This document shows positions 46,255 to 58,574 of a stretch of DNA of 64,000 bases, piece by piece (positions within the stretch are counted from its first letter, which is position 1; each line of letters opens with the position of its first letter). The translations under genes were made by a program, and so were the position numbers. Source of the DNA: Amorphophallus konjac (lineage: Eukaryota; Streptophyta; Magnoliopsida; Alismatales; Araceae); NCBI GenBank assembly GCA_022559845.1, contig CM040124.1:67479491-67543490 (forward strand), given 5' to 3'. The notes beneath the pieces were generated by a model, which saw only the letters and a program-made list of their open reading frames with translations, had not been told where the DNA came from and ran no database searches.

Positions 46255-47209
46255 ATAATTTGATTTAGAATTAGTACAAAAATATCTAAATATCCAGGAT
46301 GTGGAGGTTGAAAAAGAACACGAGAAGTTTTTTGCCAGATGGTTGAGATATCGAGTTAGTGTTGATCGTTGAATATATACATTTTCATTTACTTCTGTTG
46401 AGGTAAATGTTAATATTTTAACTTCTCTAATTTACATATAGGTTGAATAAGTTCTTATTATTGATGAAAGAGTACAGGAGATAGGTTATGGCCCCTCGAA
46501 AGTTGTACGTGCCTATCCAGGATATATTGTGAATGGATACAGATTTCACAAGAGGGATTATGGATGAAATAAGTCTACGATGAATAGCGGCGTATGTGTT
46601 AAGGGATATGCATACACTAAAAATGAACTGGGCTACTATGGTATTCTTGAGGAAGTCATAGAATTATTGTATCTGGGACAAGACAGTCACGCATTCCTAT
46701 TTAAGTGTCATTGGTTTGATCTTAATTCTGTTTGACATGACATAATATATGGGATTGTCGATGTCAAACATAGGTCTAAACTTAATACATATGAACCGTT
46801 CATTTTGGCCGCACAAGCCCAGCAAGTGCATTATTCAAGCTATTCATTGTCCAAGAATAAAGATTGTTGGGAAGTTTGTAGGGTTAAAGCAAGACTTTTT
46901 CCCACTTATGAGTTGAATTTGAGTGAAACTGTCTCAGAGGATGTCAATGCTGAATATTTTCAATCAGACGAAGTTGGCGCTGTAGGTTCCACACATCTTC
47001 ATTTGGACGAATCTGATGAGCCACTATTGTTACATACAGGAAATGAAGTGGAAGAAGTCGATCCGACAGAGCTAAATGTTGATGTTATAGGGGAGGAGGA
47101 GTCCTCTGAAGAGGAAGAGTTTGAATTTGATGAGGCTACTATGGATGACGAAGATGAGGTTGAGTTAGATATATCATCAGCGTCTGAAGAGGAAATGGAT
47201 AATATTTGA
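46255..47209 (+). pseudogene. CACTA transposase C-terminal region with DUF4216 and acidic tail
   Basis: A short exon-like segment (about 46261-46370) carries KEHEKFFARWLRYRV. DUF4216 follows at about 46530-46890, seen as NSGVCVKGYAYTKNELGYYG, ILEEVIELLYL, FKCHWFDLN and FILAAQAQQVHYSSY, with stops near 46567 and 46733. From 46805 the frame is open to 47209 and ends in a very acidic tail (GEEESSEEEEFEFDEATMDDEDEVELDIS in two overlapping pieces). Order and spacing match the 3' end of plant TNPD-type genes. Confidence 0.8.
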
Positions 47210-47316
47210 TAATTTAGTAAGAAATGTTTACATTTTTATATAATTTCTAATAATTATTATAAATCTTATATAATTATGGATTAATATGCATTAATTTTAT
47301 TATTCTTAATAAAGAT

Positions 47317-48939
47317 ATGGTCCGAGGATGTCGTAGTGGGAGTGGGAGGAGACAGGGCAGCGGAAGGGGCTCTACTCCCTCCTCTTTGGCGTCTACTTCG
47401 GGCACAGGTATATCTATTCAAATATTTAGCTATATAAGTGTATTAATTATATATCAGCTTAAAAGATGTATTTATTATAGGTCTGAGCAATGGCTCTCCA
47501 GCTGGACATGGCACACAGCCACCACCACAGCTGACAGGTATGCCTATTTTGAAGCTGCCTGAAATGTTGTGTGATTATATGTTTTGCTTATGATATTTAA
47601 TTCTTATAGGTCCTAGTGCCCTCCCACCAGCTATGCAGAGCACACCCCCACTACCTCCCGCTACAGGTATGTCTATTTAAATTTCTAGCAAAATATTCTT
47701 CAATTATATGTTTTACTTATGACAGTTAATTCTTACAGGCCCTAGTACCCTCCCACCAGTTGTGCATGGCACACCCCCACCACCTCCTGGTACAGGTATG
47801 TCTATTTAAATTTCTCGCAAAATGTTCTTTGATTAAATGTTATGATTATGACATTTTTTTCTTACAGGTCCCAGTACCCTCCCACCAGCTATGCAGGGCA
47901 CACCCCCACCACCTCCCGCAAATTTATAGAAAAATATTTTTTGATTAAATGTTATGCTTATGACATTTAATTCTTACAGGTCCCAATGCCGTCCCACCAG
48001 CTGTGCAGGGCACACCCTCACCACCTCCCTCTACAGGTCTATTTAAATTTATAGCAAAATATTCTTTGATTAAATGTTATGCTTATGACATTTAATTCTT
48101 ACAGGCCATAGTGCCCCTGTCGGCTCCTCCACCGAGCCGACAGAGGATGTCAGCAGTCGTCACGAGGGTGAGGGAGGCGGGGCCCATGATGGACGTCTAC
48201 CGTGCTTGATCTCCAGGTAAATTTATATGGTTATGAATTATATTCATTATTTATCCTTCAACTATGTAATACCAACAATTTTAACATTTGCAATTGCAGT
48301 GATAAATTAGAACATGCCGGGGCTATCCGTCATTCTATGAGACTAGTAATTGCACATGTTCCTGGGCCAGCAATGTCTTTCAAAGAATTTCTGATCAACG
48401 TCTGGGATTTATTGTTCGACATGTTCACAATATGTAATTTAATCATTTAATTCATGTCTTTCCCAAACTCAATTCAGAACAGTATACTAACCCACGTAAC
48501 TTAGTTTATTTACAACGGACTTATCAGTTCATGAGTAGACAGGATGCGGCGAGAGCTCCTTCTATCTGGGAGGCTATTGTGCAGACAAATTATAGGAAGA
48601 CATTGCATGAGGCTCGCGTAAGGGCTTAGAAAAAAATTGGTGGGAGTCAAGACCGATAACTGTGGAAGGAGCACTGCCCTCTTTGGATGAGGAAGGAGTA
48701 TTGGGACGCTATGTGTGACAAATGGGTCGAGCCCAAGTGGATAGAAAAGTCCCAAAAACGTCAACAAACAAGGCGTCACAACCAGATGCAAATGTGCATA
48801 CGAGTGGGTCCGTCTCTTTCGCGACCCATAAACAAAAATTGGTAAGTAATATTTCAGTTTATCTTCTTATATTTTATTCATATATATGACATTTTTTTAC
48901 TATAAATTGTAAAATAGGCCGTGGAGCTCAATCGAGCTC
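47317..48939 (+). pseudogene. TNPA-like second CACTA gene with an amplified exon, truncated
   Basis: TNPA-type proteins bind subterminal repeats of the element. The first exon (from 47317) is Gly/Ser/Arg-rich. Then come five 57-nt proline-rich exon copies (47481-48036) and a longer exon (48105-48216). An intron (48217-48298) precedes an exon with RHSMRLVIAHVPGPAMSF, and a further exon at about 48495-48839 holds WDAMCDKWVEPKWIEKSQ and a basic stretch, both typical of plant Ptta/En/Spm proteins. Stops lie near 48627 and 48657. A further exon may start at 48917 but is cut by the LTR at 48940. Confidence 0.7.
47481..48104 (+). repeat. Tandem exon-plus-intron repeat, about 129-bp period
   Basis: Exon copies are at 47481-47537, 47610-47666, 47739-47795, 47868 to about 47918 (donor lost by deletion) and 47980-48036, all 57 nt where intact, each encoding a 19-residue Pro-rich unit such as GPSTLPPVVHGTPPPPPGT. 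Intervening introns begin GTATG and end TTCTTACAG or TTCTTATAG. Confidence 0.9.
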
Positions 48940-50440
48940 TGTAGCAACCTGAATAAATTAATAGATTATATAATTGCCCTTTTTAAGCCAAATTTTGATC
49001 AATTTATAAAAATACAAAAAATACATATTCATGGAAATGAAAGAATTTTTAACAAGATTGTCAACTAAGACAATCCCAAAAGAAAATTTAATTAGGCCCA
49101 AATCAGAGGGTTTTGGCTAAACTCGGAGATAGCATAGAACGGCCTAAAATCGATCCAATTCGACCCCAATACGAGCTCCAATGGGCTCAAAACGACCCCA
49201 AATTCTTGACCCACATAGGAGGAGCATTTTCCCTTGATTTCCCTTCAAAAACCCTAAACCTAGCGTTCGAATTTTGAAGTAGGCAGTCCGGGACTTGGTC
49301 AACCGCGAATATCTCGTGGGTTCCTCTCCACATCGTTCCCTGATCGACACCACGCCCATAGGTTTTCCCCCAACCCTATAAATCGAAGACCCTCACCACC
49401 CAGAACCTCATTTTGCTTGGGCGGCCGACGGCGTGCGAGTTTGAGGGCGTGATCATCGAGTCTAGAGGAAGGTTTCGGCTAGGATTCGAGTTCGTCAACC
49501 TCTTTTACTTGTCTAAAGGTAGGTTTCTCTCAGGCCAAACCCTAATCAAACCATGCCATCTTGTATGTTTTTTGTGCTCTTTCCATTGGTAGTAGTTTTC
49601 CCAATTTTTATTTAGTATAGCGATCACTACGTGTGTTTTACTCTAGGTCTGTCGGAGTTCACCGGAAGGCGGGGCTCCGTTCCTGGTCGCGGAACTATAG
49701 TGACCGCGGCCTAGAGACCGCGGTCCCGTGATAGATTGCCATGTGCCTAGCGGGAGCTTTTTTTGAAATGGGTCAAAGTGGCCAGATAGCGGTTGTTGAC
49801 CGACTGCTACCATCAGGTATCGGCCCTGCCTTGACCGCATTCTATGCTCGGGTTACAACAGGATCTTAGTTTTTCCTGCGTTCTGTTCTGATAGATAGCA
49901 TGCTTTTAAGGCTAAACACACACTTAATAACTAGGGTTTCATGAAAGAATGTCAAAGTCTAACTAAAATCTATATAATTGCTGATTGAAATTCATTGTTC
50001 TCTCATGCTATACCCTGAAAACATGTAGATTAAGTGCTGCTGAATCTATGCACATATTTGAAATTCCTGTGATATTTTGAATTGTGTAGCCAAGTTATTT
50101 ACTACATTGCAAGGATTGTTTGAGGGTCATGCCACTCCGGTGGTGATGACTTACTTATTACTCTAGTTTCTGCAAGTTTTTAAACCATCAAATTACTTGG
50201 GATAATTGGGACTCTCCGCCGGATATTCCTTTCGTCGGATTAGGACCACTATCACAACGCCTCTGTAAGACTCCGCGAGCCTGGGATTCCCACTGGGACG
50301 TCGAGCAGGTTGTACCCTTGGTGGAACGTTTTTAAATGCTTTAGGCGTGCCAGTTACATAGCTGACATGTTTATTGTGCGCTCGATCTGACTTGGTCAGT
50401 CGATTGTGAAATTCGGGTCGGGACCGGAAGTCCGCCATAC
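48940..50440 (+). mobile_element. Diverged Del/Tekay LTR, right end lost
   Basis: It starts TGTAGCAACCTGAATAAATT like the E1 LTR. A TATA box (TATAAAT, 49377-49383) and blocks such as 'gggactctccgccggatattcct' and 'cctgggattcccact' are collinear with E1. A motif cluster GACCGCGG / GACCGCGGTC lies at 49700-49730. After about 50440 similarity to E1 stops, so the LTR is truncated or interrupted. It interrupts the CACTA element. Confidence 0.75.
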
Positions 50441-50987
50441 CATAAAGGTTATGGCGTTAATTACATCCTCCGAGAGGGAGGAAAATCCTTGATTAATTGC
50501 CAAGATAAGATGCCACCCGGGGCTATATAAACGTGCAGACATAAGTGGACCAACGAGAGTGATAATTCATAATATGAGAACAAAACATAAGCTCGAGCAC
50601 GCATTTAAAATTCATTCACTACCCGGAGCCCTCGGTACATGGCAGAGAACGCAGGTCCGAAGACCACCATCGCGCATAGTTAGAGCTTCTGGTCAGAGCT
50701 AGTATGACCTTCGACAGATCTCCATTTGATATACCGAGGCCCGAGATGATGACAAATATTCGGCAAACATGCATGCGAAACAAGCAAGCAAGGCAGTAAA
50801 GATAAGTATGTTCAAACACAATTGCACATTCAAATAGAAAGCAAGCTCAGCTAATTGATTTATTATTATTATTATTTATTTATTTATTAATTTTTTTAAT
50901 AATTTATTGAGGTTGAGCTCATTAATAATTTATTATAAGGTTTTATCAGGCTTTTGACAAAGGCCATGGGTTGACGTGGGGTAGAAC
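50441..50987. other. Unassigned, with a plus-strand TATA-like site
   Basis: 'ggggctatataaacg' at about 50519-50533 is a good TATA match. (ATT)n-type repeats occur at 50860-50910. No gene is seen. Confidence 0.35.
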
Positions 50988-51560
50988 TGAGGTCGACCTG
51001 AGCTCAATCAAGGTAGACCTTGGACATGAATGAGGTAGACTTTGGAAGAATGAGGTCGATGTAGGTTGGATTTAAGGTTGATGCAGGTTTAGGTGAGGTC
51101 GGTGCATGCTGGAGCTGAGGTCGGTGCAACTGAGGGCCAAGGTTGGTGCAGCAGGGGGTAAGGTCGATGCATGTTAGGTGAGATCGGTGCATGCTGGAGT
51201 TGAGGTCGATGCATGCTGGAGCTGAGGTCGGTGCAGCTGGGGCTGAGGTCGGTGTAATTGGGGGCCAAGGTCGGGGCAGCAGGGGATAAGGTCGACGCCA
51301 ATGAAGGAAAGGGAGACAGCTGGGTCGGTGCAGGGTGAAGAGGTGGTGATGTGCGTCGATGCCAATGAAGGAAAGGGATGATGGGATGCGTCAGTGCAAC
51401 AGTGGAGGGGAAGTCGATGCAGGGTGAAGAGTGAGAAGGGTGAGAAGGGTGAGAAACGAGTCGGTGGCGTCGGTGCAGGAGCGGAGGAGAAGTCGGTGCT
51501 AGGTCAAAGCGATGACGTGCGTCGGTGTAGCAGCAGAGGAGAAGTTGGTGCAGGGTGATG
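50988..51560 (+). repeat. GGTCGRTGCA motif array
   Basis: GAGGTCGGTGCA, GGTCGATGCA and close variants recur more than a dozen times between 50988 and 51560, starting with the palindrome AGGTCGACCT at 50990-50999. In reverse complement the motif is TGCATCGACC, the same decamer as at 2860-2984. Open frames read through it are by-products of the repeat. Confidence 0.88.
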
Positions 51561-51601
51561 GGATGCGTCGGTGCAGAGTGATGGCGATGCCGCGAGGAGG
51601 G

Positions 51602-51714
51602 TGATTCGGTGGCATCGCCACCGAATCAAAGACTATGGAGAGTAATTCGGTGGCGCCGCCACCGAATCAAGTAATGTAGTGGGTTAATCAGTGGCGATGC
51701 CATCGAATCACAAA
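51602..51714. repeat. Perfect hairpins of CCACCGAATC type
   Basis: TGATTCGGTGGC (51602-51613) pairs with GCCACCGAATCA (51617-51628) across 3 nt. ATTCGGTGGC (51645-51654) pairs with GCCACCGAAT (51658-51667). A third, decayed pair follows to about 51709. Confidence 0.92.
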
Positions 51715-53183
51715 GATCCACACTGTTTAAGCTTCACAAGAATTCTTGCAATTTTGATGATTTCGCACCATGGAGGGCATTTGAATGAAAATTTGTGTGA
51801 GACTTAAGAATCTCAAAGGCATGACTGCCCAGGTTTTAGAAGAAATTTTGTTATTATTATTTTATTATATATATATATATATGTTTGTTGGTTCATCTTT
51901 TGGTTTGTCTGTACGAGGTTCATACTCAAGCACAGTTATGCAGCTCCTGAGTTTGTCAATTGAAGACAAGGGACTCTGAGATATGCAGATAAGAAATATC
52001 AGTACACACAGACACACTTCAACATACACGAAGAAAAAAATGAGTGGGGAAATCCTGAAGAAAATTCGACAGCATTTCCCCAATATAGGGAATGCTCCCC
52101 TAATCAAGCGGATCAACACACAGGGAAATCGGTGTTAAACCATAAACTAGTGAGAAGCCCCAGATGGGACTGTCTCAGAACCCAAGATCAACACATTGTG
52201 AATCATGAGGGCTAGCCTACTAAGGATTCATGCAGATCTAGGAGAGGTTGTCGAAGGGTCGATATGTAGCTAGTTAAATGGTGTTTTATATATCATCCGT
52301 GCAAGGGGCTTCCAAGGGAACATGCCGTAGGGCAATAGACCCCCTGGAACCCGAGATGAGCAGAAAGTGTGACATGAGATGAGCAGTAATTAGGGGTTGT
52401 TCCCCTCCCCAGTGGTGGGCTGGCATTGGTAATTAAGAACAACCGGCGTAATCAGATGAAATCTGTGTTTGAAGAAATGGTCATAAAGGCTTCAGCTCGC
52501 TACAAGGCAAAGCTCAAATCAGGCGGTCCTGGTCAATAAGCATGACTCGTGCCTCTCATAGAAAAAGGGGGATTCGAAGGGGAACAGAGACCTTTGAAGG
52601 CAAATCATCGAACACAAGGAGGGATACATAGTGTCCTTCAAGGAAACTAGCGAACTATCATTGCAGCAGCTGTTGGAGCACGCCGATGCCCTTACAACTC
52701 ATGGAACGAGTGAAACAGCATCTGGCAGCCTGATGTTCGTAGTTCGTTCCTTTGCTCGATGGTAGGCTAACACACGCTCATGGACATCCATATATATGAA
52801 ATCAAACTACATTAATTGACAATACCATCGATAATAACCATAGCCCCTGGGGAGAGGATTTAATGTCACCCAGTTAGGGTGTGGGTGTGGGCCATTTCAC
52901 AGCAAAGAAAGGAAAACATTATGGGCTTTTCCCCCTTTCCCGAGCGATCCCAGGATCGACCGGTACTTTAGCCCGTGAGGGCCTCCTCACGCTCGGGAGG
53001 GAACTAGGAAGCTGGGTGGAAAACCAACGAAGAAGAAAAAAAATGTTAACCAGAAGCAAAACAAATTACAGATAGAATGCAAAATAGTAACCAAGGGAGC
53101 TCGCGCTTTCTCTTTATTCACTCTTCTCTGCAGTTACAAAGGGAGGTAGACGGGGAAAACAATGTTCAGAGGATTGGGGAGAA
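51715..53183. other. Unassigned stretch without a recognised gene
   Basis: It contains a (TA)n run at about 51867-51881 and otherwise single-copy-looking sequence. Short open frames have no recognisable domain. DNA near 53064-53183 continues at 63064, since the copia element splits it. Confidence 0.4.
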
Positions 53184-53188
53184 CAGCC

Positions 53189-55894
53189 TGTTGGGTCCCG
53201 TAGTGCATAAGGATGGATCTAGAGGGGGGGTGAATAGATCCCTCTATAAAATTTATGTCCAATTAAAACTCAAACTCCCCATAGCAGAAACAACACAATC
53301 ACTTGATGTTTGAAGATGTATATTCAAATAAACATGGAGCGTTCATGGTGTGTGTGTGCAATAAAGTGTTCAATTGAGCGCACAAATTAAGAGGCAAAAA
53401 TTAATGGTGTGTATGCGTAAGACTTAAATCAATGTGAAGAACAACAATCAAACCGTCTTGTGAATGGGGTAGAGGATATGGAGAATCACACAAGCATTCA
53501 CAGTGACACAAAGATTTTTAAGGTGGTTCAAGATCACGACGGGCTCCCTACGTCCACCCCTCACTCAACTGAGTGAGGCTTCACTGCTGGAGAACCAGCA
53601 TGGGGATAAATCCACACACACACACGTAGGACGATGCCTGCATCACGGAGCAACGCTCCACACATGGGAGTAAACTCCCAACCACTCGCACACTGCTACG
53701 ATAGTCGCAGTACAATATACCTCTGACCATACGCAGATGGTGCGACACACGTCGTATCCAACACGATCCGACAATGGATCTACACACACACACTCGATGC
53801 TATAGTTGCAGCAATCCACACGCAATCACAACTGTTCGCAGACGGTTCTCAACACACAAATATTCAAGATTTAGGAAACAAAGGATATTCGATACAAGCC
53901 CAGACTTTGTATAAACTGAAGACAAATATTTAAAATAAGATCAAGAGGGTTGGAGAATTTTATCCTTGTAGTACGAATGGCCTGGAGATGATCCACTTGA
54001 AGCTTCAAAGGTGAGGGGGTTGAACTTCAACAGATCCGAAGTCGCACAAACACGTCGCTGCAGATTCGGCTTCGTCGGAGCATGAAATCTTGATAGAACT
54101 TGATTTAGCTTTGACTTCTTCACTTCAAATCATCCCTACAAGATAGAAAACACATGAAAACCCTCAAGAAACCCTCTCCCCTTCTCACCTGTGGCCAGGC
54201 CCTCTTCATTCTTCTATGTTTATCTCCTTCTTCACCTGCACATCTGAAAAATAGGAAACCATTAGATAGAAAACCCCAAACTCGTAGCATTAGAATATGT
54301 ATCAAAGAGAAAGCCCAAATGACAAGGATGCCCCTTCTAGAACCCTCCAAAACCACCCTAATAGGAGTGTCAATGGTTCAGGGGTATTGTGGTAAAAGAT
54401 CACCCCAAACAAGGCTCACATGAGTGGGTTCCGGAGTGAAACAGAAATCACGTGCTGGGTTTTGAACAGAAAGGGGTCGACACCTTTCTGAGGGGGGACA
54501 TCCCCTTTTGCACACAGATTCTGTTTTAGCCAAAACAAGTTACAGGGGTCGACACCTTCCTTCAGGGGGGTCGACCCCTTTTGCCCGGCCACTTCCAAAA
54601 GTTTGTAAAACACAGTAAAAGCCTTCCAAATCTACCATCTTCACAACCTAAAGATTAAAATCAAATTGCCATGCATTTATGCAATGTATAAACATTAAAG
54701 AACCAATTTCTACCAAGATTGAAGTAAGAAAGTTCAAACACATTATGAGTCAAAAACTCATGCAAAAACCATGAAGAAAAAACAAGAAAACACTTTGAAA
54801 ATCCAATTTTTCTTAACTAAAGATTAAGATCAACTTATCATGCAATTGAATCACATGAATGATCATCATGTAACCAATTCTTACCAAGATTGATGTGAAC
54901 ATCTTCAGCAAGCATGATCCTTGAAAAACCAATGCAAAAAATGCATAAAACTTAAAAGTACCAAATCAGTATAAGCATTCAAATCAAAGACATCAAACGG
55001 ATTCTTCTCTTTAAAATAACCCACCTTTCAAAGAACCAAATTGTAGGTGTCTTTGACAACCTATTAAGCATTATCACACCCATATAAAGGCTCAAGCTTC
55101 CTCATCTAAAAATCAAGAGCAAATACCCATTTCAACACTGTGAGACAAATTCACAGTTCATAAGAAGAGATAACATGATTCAATAGATGAAACTTAGAGA
55201 CCTCTAAGAAAATGCATGAAACACATTCATTGCATTAAGAGCTCAAGGAAAATATGCATGTTTACAATCAAGGCTTAACAATCCATAAAGAAGTTGCATA
55301 GAGTGCAGCAAAAACCACATTGAAAACCATAGACAGCAGAAGTTGACTTTGAGTTCATCAAAATTTGACTTTGCCTTCATCCAAATCAACAGCTGTAAAA
55401 GAAAATAGCAGAGGTCTAAAAAGGGAGCTTTGAAACCTCTTGAAACCCAAGTTTTCTTCAACCAAACCTTGAAATAAAAAATCTATGCATTCATTCAGTT
55501 CCAACATGAAATCAATTCCTTCCAAGAAGTTAATTCTTTAAATCCACAGTGAATTCACAACAGTCTTAGGAGCAATATGTAAGGGTTTCACATGAAAGGT
55601 CATTTCAGAACAAGGTGGTTGCTGGAACAAAGAACAGGTTGATGCACATGATGAAGTAATGATTCTGAGTGTTGAGCATAATCTCATTGATTGAAATCCA
55701 AATCAGACTAGCTACTTGAAAATCTTTATGCAGCACTTATGCAGACAATAATCCAAAGTGTGCAAAACCATGTACAGGTTATTTAGCCCTTGAAACATGG
55801 CAACAAGCATCATCTAGCACACGCATATACATAAAGTTTGTTATCATCAAAATCAAAGGGATGTCATCAAAATGCACATGCAAGGCACACAATA
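53189..55894 (-). repeat. SIRE 3' LTR (left copy)
   Basis: 2706 bp; it differs from the right copy mainly by lacking one 71-bp motif unit. Its GGGGTCGAC array is at 54473-54578. Confidence 0.92.
54473..54578. repeat. GGGGTCGACACC/GGGGTCGACCCC array, two units
   Basis: Instances are at 54473-54484, 54545-54556 and 54567-54578, with a decayed fourth site near 54493-54504. Pairs are about 22 bp apart and units about 72 bp apart. Confidence 0.9.
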
Positions 55895-55895
55895 A

Positions 55896-55908
55896 TCTCC
55901 CCCTTTTT
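55896..55908 (-). other. SIRE polypurine tract
   Basis: The minus strand reads AAAAAGGGGGAGA directly before the 3' LTR, characteristic of SIRE/Maximus elements. Confidence 0.85.
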
Positions 55909-58574
55909 GATGATGGCAATCTTTATGACACAAAACTTCTTCCCCCCCCCCCTTTTGACATAATCAAAAAGTGGGAGGTAAGCAATGAATGAGCATAAAG
56001 TTCTCCCATAATCAAAAATTGGAAAACACAAAATGCAGCACCCAATTCAAGAAGTGTCGACACTCAGTGTCGACACTTATAGCTGGCAGGACTGTTTTAT
56101 GAAGAACATGGATGGAATGCATCCAAGACAGGGTTCTAAACAACATGGACTCAATGCATAATGAGCATGAGGACCTCATGAACTACCAAAGTACACAACC
56201 AGAGATGTTTTTGGATTTTAAATTCATGAAACTTGATGCATATGAATGATGACCCATTAAGTACAATTATGAGCTATGCACTATGGAATCAAACAAGCAT
56301 GTCTATGTATATACAATATAGCTCCTCCATTCTAATCATAAATGGGAATGGGTGTAGGAAGAATGCAGATGAGTCAATACAACCAACATGATCATGTGTA
56401 ACACTTGAGGTTTGTGCAATCGTATAGGAAAATCATGCATGAGTCAATGCAATCAAGTAATTTTCTCAATACATATCAAATCAAATTTCCATATATGTAT
56501 GTGGGTAACATGAAAATAAGCATTAGCCATATGGATATCCAGGTTTTCAGTTCAACACAATAGACATTACCCAGACTGCATTTCAATTCAGAAAACATCG
56601 TATTGGAAGCTTCGCACTGCCTCAATAAAATTTATCAAGATTTTTCATTTCAAGAATTTTCACAAATAACAGAGTGACAATATGAATTTTTCTTGGAGTG
56701 ATTAGGTTTAGTCTACTCCTTTTTACACGAGGAGACACATGGAGCTCATGCCAGACTCCCCGGTTACTTAGAGCATTAACCATCTCACCTCATTTTGAGC
56801 AGAGATACTTCAGTTCACCACCTTTCAGAAATGAACCACATCACGTCTCAGATGACGTGCATCCACTTTACTCAGTGAGACTGAGCATTGCTCTACCTTT
56901 CATTTTATCAATTCTATTCAGATTGAGGCAGGCAGCTTTTTTCTTAACTGCCTCTTTAATATTTATGCAGTAAGTTTAATTTCTTTAGAGTGTTGAAATG
57001 AAATTCTTATATCCTTATGTATAACACTCATTTTCACATTATGTGGATGAAGTGTGTGAATTTGATTCAGCATGTATGGCAAAAATTTTCTTGAGCACAT
57101 GACAGTGCAGCTCCCATTACATAGATGCACTTATTAAATATGTACTCCCCCTAAGTGTGTGACATGACGCACACTCGTGATGACTCAAATGCCACAATTA
57201 TTTACCAAGGGAGTATAATGTCATAGAAGATTCAAGGATGGGGGTTTGTTTACCAAATACATAATCATGCAAGCACACAATTTGAAAAATATGCAATGTG
57301 CAATGCAATGCAGATTGCATTTCGAATGCAAAATTTCAGGTTTTACTCTTATGACCTAAATGCACCTAATGCATTATTTTCAGAATAGCATAGTGAACTT
57401 TTGAGAGATATGTATGCAACCTATGACCTACATGAGAGTGCAATGCAGGAATGCAAGAGTTTGATTCATAAACCTAGCGTCCTGATTATCATGACAGATT
57501 CCACAAGAAAGCAATCAGAAAGCAAGTCATAGACTAACATGTTTAGGAGTTAAAATAGATGGGACATCAGAAAACTTGGACATAGAATTTGATGAGAGCA
57601 AAATTCTTCAGCAATTCACATTCAAGAGCATCCATGAAACAAGTATACAGTTCATAACTGAGCAGTGAGTTAGATCTAAACAATGAACTAGACAATCAGA
57701 AACATCTTAGAACCTTATTTTAGAGGATTTGACTTGAGGAATTTAGATGTTCTTCATTAAAGGTTAAATTTCAACCATAAGTGTTGGTGGTTCAGTTAAG
57801 AACTCCCCCTTACTGGGAGCATCAGAAACAAGCTTCACACTCATTTTCCTTCTCTTGACCTTTACAAGTAAAGGTGCAGATATAAACTGAGATATGCAAT
57901 GCAGTCCGATTGTTTTCAGAAATTGTTCTGAAACAAATTTTCAATGACTTACAAAAGTTTAGAAATCATCCACAAGGCGGTCAAATTTTTTAAGTTTTGG
58001 TACTAGGTGGAGGTGTGGGTCCGGAGACCCTACTCACACATAATGAGAGCTTCCAAGTGGACATAATCCACCCTTCCACTACACACTATTTTATATACCA
58101 GATACGCAGTTAAACTAAAATGTGCTCATCCACCGCCAAATGAATAGTATGTTGAGGACATTCAAGTATTTTTCAATATACAAGAATGAAGCATCAGCAC
58201 CATTTTCAAGAGTTGAGATTAGTACCTGAGTTTTCAATAGCAGTCATGTGCTTTCAAGCACCATATGCACTAACCTCATGAAGGTTAGAATTTCAGCAGA
58301 CCATTTTTTATGTCCAAGCACCTATGCAGCAATAACTTTGAAAGCCAGCCAGCTGCCAATATTGTTACTGGCAGAACAACAAGCCAATTTTTGATTTTCA
58401 TTTTCTTACCTTTGCCTTGAGAGACCCTTTCTTTTCTCAATTTCTTCATTTTCCTCAAGGCACCTATGCACCAAGGTTCTCATTTGACAGTTTTGGGTAC
58501 CCAAGTCTTCTTGGGTCTCAGATGGTTAACATGAACATTCAATTTTCTTAAGGCATTCAAATCATCAAAGCTCA
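55909..58574 (-). other. SIRE internal region without pol
   Basis: About 2.7 kb with no recognisable pol or env-like frame on either strand; only scattered short frames. This is where pol would be in a complete element. Confidence 0.7.

Larger units (their letters stand above)
43531..48939 (+). mobile_element. CACTA (En/Spm) DNA transposon, truncated on the right
   Basis: The order of remnants is transposase-associated N-terminal domain, TNP2-like transposase, DUF4218, DUF4216, then a TNPA-like second gene. This is the usual layout of plant CACTA elements. The right side stops at 48939, where a Del/Tekay LTR begins. Terminal CACTA repeats are not seen on either side. Confidence 0.88.

Noticed and set aside
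51004..51365. Minus-strand frames with repeated HRPQLQ-like units
   Set aside because: The repeated peptide is only the translation of the GGTCGRTGCA array; three overlapping frames show the same.
55895..58574. Possible env-like or pol frame of the SIRE element
   Set aside because: No frame above about 90 codons and no integrase or reverse-transcriptase motif is seen on the minus strand.
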